Positions 19,014 through 27,712 of a stretch of DNA of 36,934 nucleotides are shown here, one piece after another. The notes beneath the pieces are model-generated. The model made no database searches. It saw only the letters and a program-made list of their open reading frames with translations, and had not been told where the DNA came from. Origin of the DNA: Deltaproteobacteria bacterium (GTDB taxonomy: Bacteria > Myxococcota > B64-G9); NCBI GenBank assembly GCA_030591445.1, contig JAUVBB010000007.1:1-36934 (forward strand). The letters run 5' to 3'. Every line of letters starts with the position of its first letter. The stretch's first letter is position 1. The position numbers and the translations under genes are program-made.

Positions 19014-19236
19014 CTAGCATCTCCGATATAAAGGGAAACATCTATATACATGTGCCCTTCGTGCGTACCAAACTGACCTGGTTTTGGCAAGAAAAAACCG
19101 CTATTTGACTGCCCCGTCGAAGCAGATTTATGCTCCGGCCAAACGCTTGGGTAATTTTGAAAAGAAAAAACTTGCATCCGCTGCCGGTACGGATAACATC
19201 ACGCGTCTGTAAAACTGGAGTTTTTCAGGAGATCCC

Positions 19237-20841
19237 ATGCTTGAACAAATGCGCAAACAATCCCATTCGACACTTATCCTCCTGCTTTTCGGATTCATCG
19301 TCTTTGTATTCGTCTTTTCCTTCGGTTCCGGATCGGAAGGTTTTCGCTCTGGAGGCTGCGGCAGCACCGGTTTGGTGGCCATCGTCAATGGCGAAGAAAT
19401 CACCGAGGTCAACTTCCAGTTTCACTACGACCAGATGCTGAAAAACGCTTTGCAACAACGCCAGCAGGGAAAAGCCTTGCGCAAAGAGGATAAACTCCAG
19501 CTCCGGCAGCAAGTACTCGACGAACTCATCAACCAGGCCTTACTCATCCAGGCAGCCCAAACGCTAGGAATCCATGTCACCAAAGAGGAAGCCTACCAGG
19601 CCATCTACGATGACTTTGAGCAAGGCGGCAACACCTTCGACTTCAATCATTACCAGGCGGTGGTGCAAAGGCATTTCCGAACCACAACCGCTATCTACGA
19701 AGATGTTCGGCGCCAAGGTTTGCTGGCCGAGCGGATGCGGGCAGTCATTCGAGACACGGCCCGCGTCACCGACGACGAGCTGGTGAGCGCCTATCAAGCC
19801 CGAGAAACCAAGATCAACCTCGATTTCGTCAAAGTTGATTCCACCCTTTTCGCCAAAGAATTGGCCCCGAGCGAAGAAGAAATCAAGCAGTTTGCGACCG
19901 ACAATCAAAAAGAAATCGAGCAGACCTATCAGGCACGCAACAACCGCTATCATAAACCCAAGCAGGTACAACTGGCCCATGTGCAATTCGTGCTGCGTAA
20001 AGAGTACGACGAAGAACAAGTGGCCGATAAGCAAGAGCGAGCCGATTTGACTTGGGACGATCTGAAAAAGGGTGGCGACTTCGCTGAACAGGTCAAGGAA
20101 TACTCCGAAGACTACGACACCAAGGAAAAAGGCGGACAGCTAGCCATGGCGACCAAGGAAGCCCTGGCAGCCACTTGGGGGGCGGCTTTTGCCCAGGCGG
20201 CCTTCGAACTCAAAGCCGGCGAATTCAGCCCGGTGATCAAATCAAACAAAGGCTTTCACGTGCTCAAGGCCATGCGAATCATCGCAGCCAATGACAAGAC
20301 CTTAGACCAGGTCAAAGACGAGATTGCCAAGGAGTTGCTCAGCAATCAACGCTCGCAGGCAGCAGCCAAAGCAGAGGCAGAACGATTGTTGGCCGGTTTG
20401 CAGGCGGGCAAAAAACTCGCAGTGCTGGCGCCCGCCGCCAAAGGCGAACCAGGACTGCCGCCTACCAAACCCAGGGCCGCCAGCACCGGTTTGATCGCCC
20501 GCATGGGCGGCTTCATTCCCCAAATCGGCCTCGATGACGACCTGGCCCAGGCGGCCTTCGCCCTGACTATGGAAAACCCCACTCCCAACCAGGTGTTTGA
20601 AGTCAACGCCGGTATGGGCGGAAAATCGTACGTAGTAATAAGCTTGGCCGAGCGGGTCGAAGCCGATATGGATGCTTTCGCGAAAAACCGCGAGATGCTC
20701 AGTGAGCGCCTACTCGCCGGCCGACGCCACCAGCAGCTATCAGCTTGGCTTAGCCATGAACGAGACACCGCCGTCATCGAAAAGGATCACCGAATCATCG
20801 CCGACATTACTCCACCAGGGATGCGGGGCGGCCAGCAATAA
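19237..20841 (+). CDS. PpiD/SurA-like membrane-anchored peptidyl-prolyl isomerase
   Basis: 534 residues. AGGAG precedes ATG 19237. A membrane anchor at about 11-30 follows the MLEQMRKQSHS start characteristic of PpiD-type proteins. Residues 45-190 match the SurA-type chaperone domain (IVNGEEITEVNF ... ALLIQAAQTLGI). A parvulin (PPIC) domain lies at about 245-348, with VQLAHVQFVLR and the GEFSPVIKSNKGFHVLKA end. The last 180 residues are a further chaperone-like segment. It should help fold exported proteins at the periplasmic face of the inner membrane, which suits a cell with many disulfide-rich lipoproteins. It ends 14 bp from the convergent lipoprotein gene. Confidence 0.88.
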   Translation: MLEQMRKQSHSTLILLLFGFIVFVFVFSFGSGSEGFRSGGCGSTGLVAIVNGEEITEVNFQFHYDQMLKNALQQRQQGKALRKEDKLQLRQQVLDELINQALLIQAAQTLGIHVTKEEAYQAIYDDFEQGGNTFDFNHYQAVVQRHFRTTTAIYEDVRRQGLLAERMRAVIRDTARVTDDELVSAYQARETKINLDFVKVDSTLFAKELAPSEEEIKQFATDNQKEIEQTYQARNNRYHKPKQVQLAHVQFVLRKEYDEEQVADKQERADLTWDDLKKGGDFAEQVKEYSEDYDTKEKGGQLAMATKEALAATWGAAFAQAAFELKAGEFSPVIKSNKGFHVLKAMRIIAANDKTLDQVKDEIAKELLSNQRSQAAAKAEAERLLAGLQAGKKLAVLAPAAKGEPGLPPTKPRAASTGLIARMGGFIPQIGLDDDLAQAAFALTMENPTPNQVFEVNAGMGGKSYVVISLAERVEADMDAFAKNREMLSERLLAGRRHQQLSAWLSHERDTAVIEKDHRIIADITPPGMRGGQQ

Positions 20842-20855
20842 GTCCCTCCCTCTCG

Positions 20856-22019
20856 TCAATCTCCGATAAAAAGCTTTAGCGAGCGCGCTTTTTCATCACG
20901 GTAGGCAATCAGCATACTACCTTGGGTGGTCAGAGCTGCGTCCAAGTGAATTCCGGTGCCGGCCGTCGAGTCGACGAGGTAGCGGGTCCAGGTGTCGCTA
21001 CGGCGCACGGCACATTCGAGATGGGCCTTGCGCGGATCTCGACCCGACAGGGCCCCGAAGGCAAGCAGCAAGTCACCGGCGGCTTCGGTGGCCAAGGACA
21101 GATTGTGGGCACCCTTAACCAGAGGTGTAATTTGCCATTGCTCGTCCGCGCGCGTGGCTTGTGCTAGCCGGTTCTTGAGCGCCTCGCGAAACAGCAGTTG
21201 CGGCTTTCCGCCCAAAAAAAACAGGGCACTCGATTTGCCCGGGTTTTGCTCACGGGCCACAATCTGGCTCTCCCAATCGCCGTCTTTTTGCTTGAAGGCC
21301 ACCCGCAACTCGCTGGAAAGACCCGACCAGTGTAGATAGCTGGTCGCCAGACCGCCCTGGGGCCCACGAACGAATGAAATTTGGACTTTCTCCGAGCCGT
21401 TGGCCTTGTCGATGCGTTCGCTTCCCCAGACGCCTTCGGTCAGCTCCTGGGCGACAGAATTCTTGCCAGCCTTTTTTCCGCGGAGCGGGACCTTCGCCGG
21501 CGCATCTTTACGCAGTATCCGCCAGGCATGCTTCAAGTAACCGTCGCCCGCGTAATACAAGGCATGCAAGGCATTGCCCTCGTCGAAAAGAATCCGCACT
21601 CCCATGCCGGTGCCTCGGCCCCATTCAATCGGCTCTTTTTTCCAGCGCCCGTCCTTCCGGTAAGCGTAGGTTAAAGTCTGGGTGGCCGAGCTATAATAAG
21701 CCAAGTGTGGTTCGGCGTTGCCGGTTACTGTGATGCAAGCATAGAGGCACTGCTGACAGGCATCATCCACCACTTCACTGGCAAATCCGGCTTCGGCCTG
21801 TTTGACATATTTGAGCTGTTTGTTTTTCTGGTCATAGTAGACCATGTGCACCCGGTCATTAACATCAATGTCCATGCTGACGTACAAACCAACATCGCCG
21901 GAATTGTCCACCACCACCGTTTTTCCGGGCGCCTTCCCTCCCTTGACCATCTTCACGCCTTTTTGGGAACAAGACATCGCCGTGGCCAACACCACTGCCC
22001 CGATCATCAAACGTCTCAT
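20856..22019 (-). CDS. Putative lipoprotein with beta-propeller-like repeats
   Basis: 387 residues from ATG 22019, which has GGAGGG 7 nt upstream; a TTG two codons earlier is too close to that site. The N-terminus is MRRLMIGAVVLATAMSC, a lipoprotein signal with a weak lipobox. The body has recurring short blocks of the form H-x-x-Y-Y ... L-x-Y/H (VHMVYYDQKNKQLKYV, PHLAYYSSATQTLTYAY, LHALYYAGDGYLKHAW, MLIAYRDEKARSLKLF) spaced 40-70 residues apart. This fits a sialidase- or propeller-type fold with about six blades. A CQQCLYAC cluster lies near residue 87. No enzyme motif is recognised, so the function is unknown. Confidence 0.75.
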   Translation of the reverse strand: MRRLMIGAVVLATAMSCSQKGVKMVKGGKAPGKTVVVDNSGDVGLYVSMDIDVNDRVHMVYYDQKNKQLKYVKQAEAGFASEVVDDACQQCLYACITVTGNAEPHLAYYSSATQTLTYAYRKDGRWKKEPIEWGRGTGMGVRILFDEGNALHALYYAGDGYLKHAWRILRKDAPAKVPLRGKKAGKNSVAQELTEGVWGSERIDKANGSEKVQISFVRGPQGGLATSYLHWSGLSSELRVAFKQKDGDWESQIVAREQNPGKSSALFFLGGKPQLLFREALKNRLAQATRADEQWQITPLVKGAHNLSLATEAAGDLLLAFGALSGRDPRKAHLECAVRRSDTWTRYLVDSTAGTGIHLDAALTTQGSMLIAYRDEKARSLKLFIGD

Positions 22020-22112
22020 GTGCAATCCCTCCGCTTCCGCGTAAGTTTGTTAGCCCCGGGGAACATCTTGGCAGCAATCCTCTTGCCAAACACCCGTCTA
22101 GTTGAGGATAAT

Positions 22113-24293
22113 ATGAAAGCAGCCATGAGCAAAGAACAAAACATTGCCAAACCCTACCCGGAGCCAATTGTGACCTCAAAAAACTATAGTTTCTGCTGGC
22201 CCATGCTCCTCTTAATTTCTTCTATGCCAGCTTGCCACGCCAGTAAAAGGATGCCCATGCCCCCTGCCGCCAAGATTATTCCTCATGAGAGCACCCTCCA
22301 CGGCGACACGCGAATAGACAACTACTTCTGGCTACGCGAGCGCACAAACCCAGAAGTAGTCGCCTATTTGAAAGCCGAGAACAAATATACCGATCGGATG
22401 ATGCACAACACGGAGAAACTGCAGCAAAAACTGTTCGAAGAAATGCGCAGCCACATCAAAGAGAGCGATGCCAGCGTTCCGCGCAAAGACGGCGCCTACT
22501 TCTATTACCAGCGCACCGAGAAAAACAAACAGTATCCGATCCATTGCCGCAAAAAAGAAAGTTTGGAAGCCAAAGAAGAAATCATTTTGGACGTCAATGT
22601 TTTAGCCAAAGGCTTCGAGCATTTCCGCCTGCGCGGCACCGCGCTCAGCCCGAATCATCAGATCCTGGCCTACGTTGCCGATAACAGCGGGGCCGAACTC
22701 TATACCCTGTACTTCAAGGACCTCAACACCGGCCAGCTGCTTGCCGACCGGGTAGAGAATACTTCAGGGAATATCGCCTGGGCCAATGACAACCAAACGA
22801 TCTTCTATGGCACCCGCGATCAAGCCCGGCGTCCTTATAAAATCTTTCGCCACCAGTTGGGCACGAGCACCGAAGAAGATCAGCTCGTTTACCACGAAAA
22901 AGATGAGGCCTTCTTTTTAGGGGTGGGAAAAACCCGCAGTGAAAAATACTTATTGCTTAGCTCGACGAGTTCGACGACCAGCGAGATTCGCTTTTTAGAT
23001 GCCCATCGTCCCACCGACACTCCACTGGTCATCCAAGCACGCCAACACGGCTTGGAATACCGCGTCGACCACTGGCAAGATCGTTTCTTCATCGTGCACA
23101 ATCACAACGCACAGAATTTCATGGTATCCCAGGCGCCAGTCAGCCAGCCCGGCATCGAGCACTGGCAGGAGCTTATTGCTCACAACAAAGACATTCGTAT
23201 CATTTACACCTTGGCCTTTGCCCACCACCTGGTGGTCACTGAGCGACATGCCGGGGTGGAGATGCTGCGCGTGCACGATCTGGAAAGCGGAGAAGATCAC
23301 TATATCGACTTCACCGAAGCAGCCTATTCCGTGTCACCATGGCGGCAAACGGAGTTTGCCTCTGCGCAGCTACGCTTCTCGTATTCTTCCCCCATCACGC
23401 CGGAATCGGTCTTTGATTACGACATGAATCACAAAACGCGGGACCTAAAAAAAGAAACGGAAGTTCCCGGTGGCTATGATCGCAGCCGCTATCAAGTAGC
23501 GCGCATTTACGCCCAAGCTGCCGACGGCACCCACGTGCCGATTACGCTGATTCACCGCCGGGGCCTGAAGTTAGATGGCAGCCACTCCCTGCTTCTGCGC
23601 GGATACGGTTCTTACGGCATAAGCCAAGATGCCTCCTTTGCCTCCATGCGCCTACCCCTGCTCAAACGTGGTTTTGTCATGGCCATTGCCCATGTTCGCG
23701 GTGGCGGAGAAATGGGACGCCCTTGGTACTATGAAGGCAAGATGTTGAAAAAGAAAAACACCTTTTCCGATTTCATCGTTTGCGCGGAGCACCTCATTGC
23801 CCAGGGCTATACCAACAAGAATCACCTGGCGGTGACCGGCGGCAGCGCGGGTGGTTTACTGATGGGCGCCGTCACCAATATGCGCCCGGATCTTTTCCGG
23901 ACCGTGGTGGCAAAGGTCCCCTTCGTCGATGTGCTCAACACCATGCTGGATTCCTCATTGCCCTTGACCGTGCATGAATTCGAAGAATGGGGCAACCCCG
24001 CTGATGCTGCCTTTTACCATTACATCAAGAGCTATTCTCCTTACGACAATGTCAAAGCCGGCGCCTATCCCGACATCCTGGTCACGGCCGGCTGGAACGA
24101 TCCGAGAGTGCAATATTGGGAACCGGCAAAATGGGTGGCAAAACTGCGGGCGCTCAAAACCGACAGTAGCGTGCTCTTGCTCAAAACCCGCATGGGGGCC
24201 GGGCACAAGGGAGCTTCGGGTCGGTACGATGCGCTACGGGAAATGGCCTTTGATTTCGCTTTTGTCATGCAACGGCTCGGATTCGATCTATGA
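22113..24293 (+). CDS. Oligopeptidase B-like S9 serine peptidase, probably exported
   Basis: 726 residues from ATG 22113 with GAGG 6 nt upstream; the longer open frame upstream overlaps the divergent gene and is a shadow. An N-terminal propeller domain is followed by an alpha/beta-hydrolase domain. The triad is S578 (GGSAGG), D663 (GWNDPRV) and H698 (GAGHKGASG). The 85 and 35 residue spacings equal those known for oligopeptidase B. HEFEEWGNP is also typical. Such enzymes cut after Arg or Lys in small peptides. An extra 50 or so N-terminal residues include a hydrophobic stretch ending SMPAC, possibly a lipobox, whereas oligopeptidase B is usually cytoplasmic. Its stop overlaps the methyltransferase start (ATGA). 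Confidence 0.9.
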   Translation: MKAAMSKEQNIAKPYPEPIVTSKNYSFCWPMLLLISSMPACHASKRMPMPPAAKIIPHESTLHGDTRIDNYFWLRERTNPEVVAYLKAENKYTDRMMHNTEKLQQKLFEEMRSHIKESDASVPRKDGAYFYYQRTEKNKQYPIHCRKKESLEAKEEIILDVNVLAKGFEHFRLRGTALSPNHQILAYVADNSGAELYTLYFKDLNTGQLLADRVENTSGNIAWANDNQTIFYGTRDQARRPYKIFRHQLGTSTEEDQLVYHEKDEAFFLGVGKTRSEKYLLLSSTSSTTSEIRFLDAHRPTDTPLVIQARQHGLEYRVDHWQDRFFIVHNHNAQNFMVSQAPVSQPGIEHWQELIAHNKDIRIIYTLAFAHHLVVTERHAGVEMLRVHDLESGEDHYIDFTEAAYSVSPWRQTEFASAQLRFSYSSPITPESVFDYDMNHKTRDLKKETEVPGGYDRSRYQVARIYAQAADGTHVPITLIHRRGLKLDGSHSLLLRGYGSYGISQDASFASMRLPLLKRGFVMAIAHVRGGGEMGRPWYYEGKMLKKKNTFSDFIVCAEHLIAQGYTNKNHLAVTGGSAGGLLMGAVTNMRPDLFRTVVAKVPFVDVLNTMLDSSLPLTVHEFEEWGNPADAAFYHYIKSYSPYDNVKAGAYPDILVTAGWNDPRVQYWEPAKWVAKLRALKTDSSVLLLKTRMGAGHKGASGRYDALREMAFDFAFVMQRLGFDL

Positions 24294-24856
24294 GTCGGCA
24301 AGATCGGGAAAAGTGGAATCGGCGCTACGCCGCCCGCGGCGATCGCATGGGAGAAGAACCCCGAACCTGGCTGGAACGAAATCGTGACCTGCTACCGACC
24401 AAAGGCCGGGCGCTTGATCTCGCGGCCGGCGAAGGTCAAAATGCGGTTTTTTTGGCCGGGCTGGGACTAGATGTAAGCGCGGTGGATATTTCCTCGGTGG
24501 GTCTCGCCAAGGCGCGAGAAAGAGCCCAAGCTGGTGGAGTCGCTTTACACACCCTGGAGTCAGATCTGGAGCGAGACCCCGCTTTCATCGCCCCGGAAAG
24601 CTACGACCTGATCCTTTGCTTCCGTTACCTGCAGCGAGACCTGGCCCCCGGTATCGAAGCCGGCCTGCGCCCTGGCGGCTTAGCGGTATTAGAGCTTCCG
24701 ACCCGCAAAACCTTGGAGCGACGTGACAAACCGGCCGCGAGCTTCCTTGTCGAAGCGGGAGAGCTGGCCAATTGGTTTGTCAGTCTGCGTACACTTCGCT
24801 TCGAGGAAGAGTGGGAAAACGACGTCAACCTAAGCCGTATCGTCGCCCAGAAGTAG
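24290..24856 (+). CDS. Class I SAM-dependent methyltransferase (TehB-like)
   Basis: 188 residues. The start overlaps the peptidase stop by 4 nt, so it is translated from the same message. SAM-binding motif I is ALDLAAGEGQN (residues 41-51), followed by VSAVDISSVGLAKARERA and the IAPESYDLILCFRYLQRDL motif. The N-terminus DREKWNRRYAARGDRMGEEP is typical of small TehB/thiopurine-type methyltransferases. The substrate cannot be assigned. There is no membrane segment. Confidence 0.85.
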   Translation: MSRQDREKWNRRYAARGDRMGEEPRTWLERNRDLLPTKGRALDLAAGEGQNAVFLAGLGLDVSAVDISSVGLAKARERAQAGGVALHTLESDLERDPAFIAPESYDLILCFRYLQRDLAPGIEAGLRPGGLAVLELPTRKTLERRDKPAASFLVEAGELANWFVSLRTLRFEEEWENDVNLSRIVAQK

Positions 24857-24860
24857 CGCC

Positions 24861-26027
24861 TCAAGTAGTCTTCGCCCGCTGAAGACTGGCCGAAAAAGCA
24901 CCCAGCAAAGCAACCGCACAGCCCAGCCAAAAGGCCACCTGCATGGCATCGAACTCGACCGCGCTCCAAACTTTTCCGGTGGTTCCGCCCAGGGCGGCAA
25001 ACACCGTGGTGGCAGCCGCCACGCCCAGCACTTGCCCTAAGACGCGAGCCTCGGCCATCACACTCCCGGCCACTCCTTGCTGGCCGGCCGGCGCTGCCCC
25101 CATCAAGGCACTGGTATTGGGGGAAATAAACACACCCATGCCCAAGCCACACAGCACCAGCCAAAAGGCCACGGTGCTTATGCTCTGCACAGCCGTTAGT
25201 TGAGACAGACCAAACATGCCCGCCGCCAATAAGACCATGCCCAGGGTGGCCAATCCCCGGCTGCCGATGCGGTCGGACAACCAACCGGCGGGCGTCGTCA
25301 CCAGCGCCATCACCAGCGGCTGGACCGATAGCAACATGCCGGTCTCAACCGGGCTTAGACCCAAGCCTTCTTCCAGGTAAAACGGCAGCAATAGAATGCC
25401 GATGAAGAGGGTCACATAGGTGGCCATGGCCGCCAGCACGGTCGCGCTAAAGGTCCGCGAACGAAAGAGAGCGAGACCACCAAACGGCCCCTTGCTAGCC
25501 GGAACCCCACGCGGGAGCAAACTCCAGCCCATGGCCGTTACCAAAACACTGATGGGCACATTGAACAGGAATATCCAGCGCCAGCCTAAGCTCGACACAA
25601 TCAAACCACCCAGGGTGGGGCCGAAGGTCAAACCGATGTAGGTGGCCGAGGCGGCCAGCCCCAGCGCCCGGCCCCTTTGTTGGGGAGGAAATGAGGTGGT
25701 CAACAAAGCCGGTGCGGTAGCCATGATCATGGCGCCGCCGGCTCCTTGAATGAGCCGAAACACCACCAAATCAACGAAGCCCACCGCCAAGCCACAGGCC
25801 AGCGAGGTCAGGCCGAAGAGGACAAAACCCAAAAGGTAGATCCTACGGTGGCCAATAAGGTCGCCAGCCCGGCCGGCCGGCAGCATCAGCGTGCCGGTGG
25901 ATACCAGAAAAGCCAAGACAATCCAACGGGAGTTTTCTACCGATAAACCGAGGTCCCGGCCCAAGCTGGGCAAAGCCAGCGTCACCATGGACCCGGCCAT
26001 CGCTCCCAACAGGGTGCCGATACCCAC
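24861..26027 (-). CDS. MFS drug-exporter-like transporter, N-terminal start uncertain
   Basis: 388 residues from GTG 26027, with about twelve hydrophobic segments. MFS motif A appears as GRAGDLIGHRRIYLLG, and the proline/glycine-rich fifth segment as LGLAASATYIGLTFGPTLGGLI, which places it with the DHA drug:H+ antiporters. The frame stays open upstream to 26087 and adds a plausible start of the first helix (PYGVLWVV), but there is no ATG, GTG or TTG with a ribosome site there. The true start may be a rare codon or may be hidden by a local error. It is convergent with the methyltransferase and 4 bp from it. Confidence 0.85.
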   Translation of the reverse strand: MGIGTLLGAMAGSMVTLALPSLGRDLGLSVENSRWIVLAFLVSTGTLMLPAGRAGDLIGHRRIYLLGFVLFGLTSLACGLAVGFVDLVVFRLIQGAGGAMIMATAPALLTTSFPPQQRGRALGLAASATYIGLTFGPTLGGLIVSSLGWRWIFLFNVPISVLVTAMGWSLLPRGVPASKGPFGGLALFRSRTFSATVLAAMATYVTLFIGILLLPFYLEEGLGLSPVETGMLLSVQPLVMALVTTPAGWLSDRIGSRGLATLGMVLLAAGMFGLSQLTAVQSISTVAFWLVLCGLGMGVFISPNTSALMGAAPAGQQGVAGSVMAEARVLGQVLGVAAATTVFAALGGTTGKVWSAVEFDAMQVAFWLGCAVALLGAFSASLQRAKTT

Positions 26028-26094
26028 TACCCACAGTACGCCATAGGGACGTATGCGTTCTGGCCGGTGACTTTTCGCCGAGGTCTCTTAAGCC

Positions 26095-26577
26095 TTAGCT
26101 ACAGTAAGGATGGTAGGGCGCGCAGTAGAAGTCGGAGCCGGTATCGACGCAGCAACCGGTCAGGCAGTCGGCGTCCAACACACAGTCATCGGAGCAGAAA
26201 TACTGGTCGGTCGTGCCGGTGTCATCAACCAGACATTCCATGCCGGCATCACACTCGTCGAGACAATTGTAATCGCCCCAAGAAAAGACCCGACCGATGC
26301 CCGAGTTATAGACGGCGCCATCCATGCAGACCCAACGCAAGGCAGAGAGATCTTCTTCGTCTCGGAGGGGGACACACCAGAAGCCCAGGGCACAGTCGAT
26401 GTGGCGCAGACAGGAATCGGCGCAGTACAGAGACGATGCTGCCGCCACACAAAACTCTCCGGGCCGGCATTGGGTGCAATCCTGCACTTCTTCAGCCTCG
26501 CCGGTACCGCAGGCCGAAAGACTGAAAACCAGAAACAATGAACAAACCGTAGCCGAGGCACGTAAGAATCTTTTCAT
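26095..26577 (-). CDS. Small cysteine-rich lipoprotein
   Basis: 160 residues from ATG 26577, with AGGAG 8 nt upstream. The lipoprotein signal ends FSLSAC. The mature part is dominated by cysteines in myxobacterial-style patterns (DCTQCRPGEFC, CLRHIDCALGFWC, CSDDCVLDADCLTGCC, CAPYHPYC). It is about 20 residues from an end of the MFS gene on the same strand (68 bp gap) and could be transcribed ahead of it. No catalytic motif is seen. It is likely a disulfide-stabilised surface or periplasmic protein of unknown role. Confidence 0.8.
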   Translation of the reverse strand: MKRFLRASATVCSLFLVFSLSACGTGEAEEVQDCTQCRPGEFCVAAASSLYCADSCLRHIDCALGFWCVPLRDEEDLSALRWVCMDGAVYNSGIGRVFSWGDYNCLDECDAGMECLVDDTGTTDQYFCSDDCVLDADCLTGCCVDTGSDFYCAPYHPYCS

Positions 26578-26749
26578 CGAGCACACTCCTGTAACCAAAA
26601 GGGTTTATTGATTTCGTGTAATTGCCGGCTATTTTACTCCCATTTCAGACCGAGTCAAGAACAGCACGCCCGCTACCGCTGTTTGGGCTTGCATGGATTG
26701 ACGCAAATGCCGGGTCAGGTATTCAAACATTTTTATCTAGTCATTCTTA

Positions 26750-27535
26750 TTACTTACCACGAAACTCGGCGTCACGCCGCTCGATGAACGAACGCATGCC
26801 TTCGGCCGCATCCTCGGTCATCATCAAATCACGGGCTTGCTCTTCCAAAATAGCCAAGGCCGCCTGTCGGCCGGACTCGTTGGCCAAACGAGCCGAACGT
26901 AAGGTTTCGCGCACTGCCAAAGGCGCTTGCCGAGCTACTGACTCGGCCAATTCTACCGCCCGCGCCAGCTGTTGGCCGGGATCGACCACCTCTTGCAACA
27001 CGCCGATTCGATAGGCCTCGGCAGCACCAAACTCATCGCCGGTAAGCAGATAACGCATCGCGTTGCCCCACCCCGCCAGTTGGGGCAATCGTAATGTCGC
27101 CCCGCCAAAAGCCATAATGCCCCTTTTTACTTCCATCTGCGCAATTCGCACATCCCGCGCGCCCACACGGATATCGGCGGCCAGGAGCAGTTCCAGACCG
27201 ATGGTCAAGCACCATCCTTGCACGGCACAAATCAGCGGTTTGTTGCGCCGGGGTTCGGTCAAATCCAGCACATCCATTTTTCCAGGACCAAAGAGGGCCT
27301 CGCCGGCAGCTACCGCCGGTGCCACCTGGGCCAAATCCAGGCCGGCGGTAAAATGCTCCCCGTGCCCAAACAAAACCGCGACCCGCAACTGATCGTCCTC
27401 TTCAAATTTCTGCAGGGCTTCGCCAAGTTCCGTCAACATCGGCATATTGAAAGAATTCATCTTTTCCGGCCGGTTCAAGCCCAGCAAAAGAACATGTCCT
27501 TGTTTCTCCCAACTAATCGTATCGAACGCAGCCAT
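26750..27535 (-). CDS. Enoyl-CoA hydratase/isomerase (crotonase) family protein
   Basis: 261 residues from ATG 27535, with GGAGGAG 5 nt upstream; an upstream in-frame start adds 13 unlikely residues. The crotonase fold is clear: LNRPEKMNSF, the HFTAGLDL oxyanion loop and the AVQGWCLTIGLELLLAADI block. Glutamates at E115 and E135 are 20 residues apart, as are the two catalytic Glu of enoyl-CoA hydratase (E144/E164), so a hydratase activity in fatty-acid breakdown is plausible. It is divergent from the acyl-CoA synthetase, consistent with a shared fatty-acid theme. Confidence 0.9.
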   Translation of the reverse strand: MAAFDTISWEKQGHVLLLGLNRPEKMNSFNMPMLTELGEALQKFEEDDQLRVAVLFGHGEHFTAGLDLAQVAPAVAAGEALFGPGKMDVLDLTEPRRNKPLICAVQGWCLTIGLELLLAADIRVGARDVRIAQMEVKRGIMAFGGATLRLPQLAGWGNAMRYLLTGDEFGAAEAYRIGVLQEVVDPGQQLARAVELAESVARQAPLAVRETLRSARLANESGRQAALAILEEQARDLMMTEDAAEGMRSFIERRDAEFRGK

Positions 27536-27712
27536 GTCCACTCCTCCAGTTTTGATTTTTTTGATGGAACTCAAGGACCATTTCTAGCAGAGCTCGGCAC
27601 CCTTTGCCAAACTGAATTTGCACGGATTATGTTGCACTTTTCTCGGTGGCTGGGTATATGTATGACGGCTTGCGTCGTACGATCCGCCCAAATGATAATC
27701 TTGGAGGGAAGC

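Noticed and set aside
21705-22112. Upstream extension of the peptidase frame
   Set aside because: Covers the opposite-strand lipoprotein gene. ATG 22113 has a proper ribosome site.
24625-25284. 219-residue minus ORF
   Set aside because: A shadow spanning the ends of the methyltransferase and MFS genes, without family features.
27218-27712. Upstream extension of the acyl-CoA ligase frame
   Set aside because: Covers the crotonase gene on the other strand. ATG 27713 with GGAGGG fits the family start.
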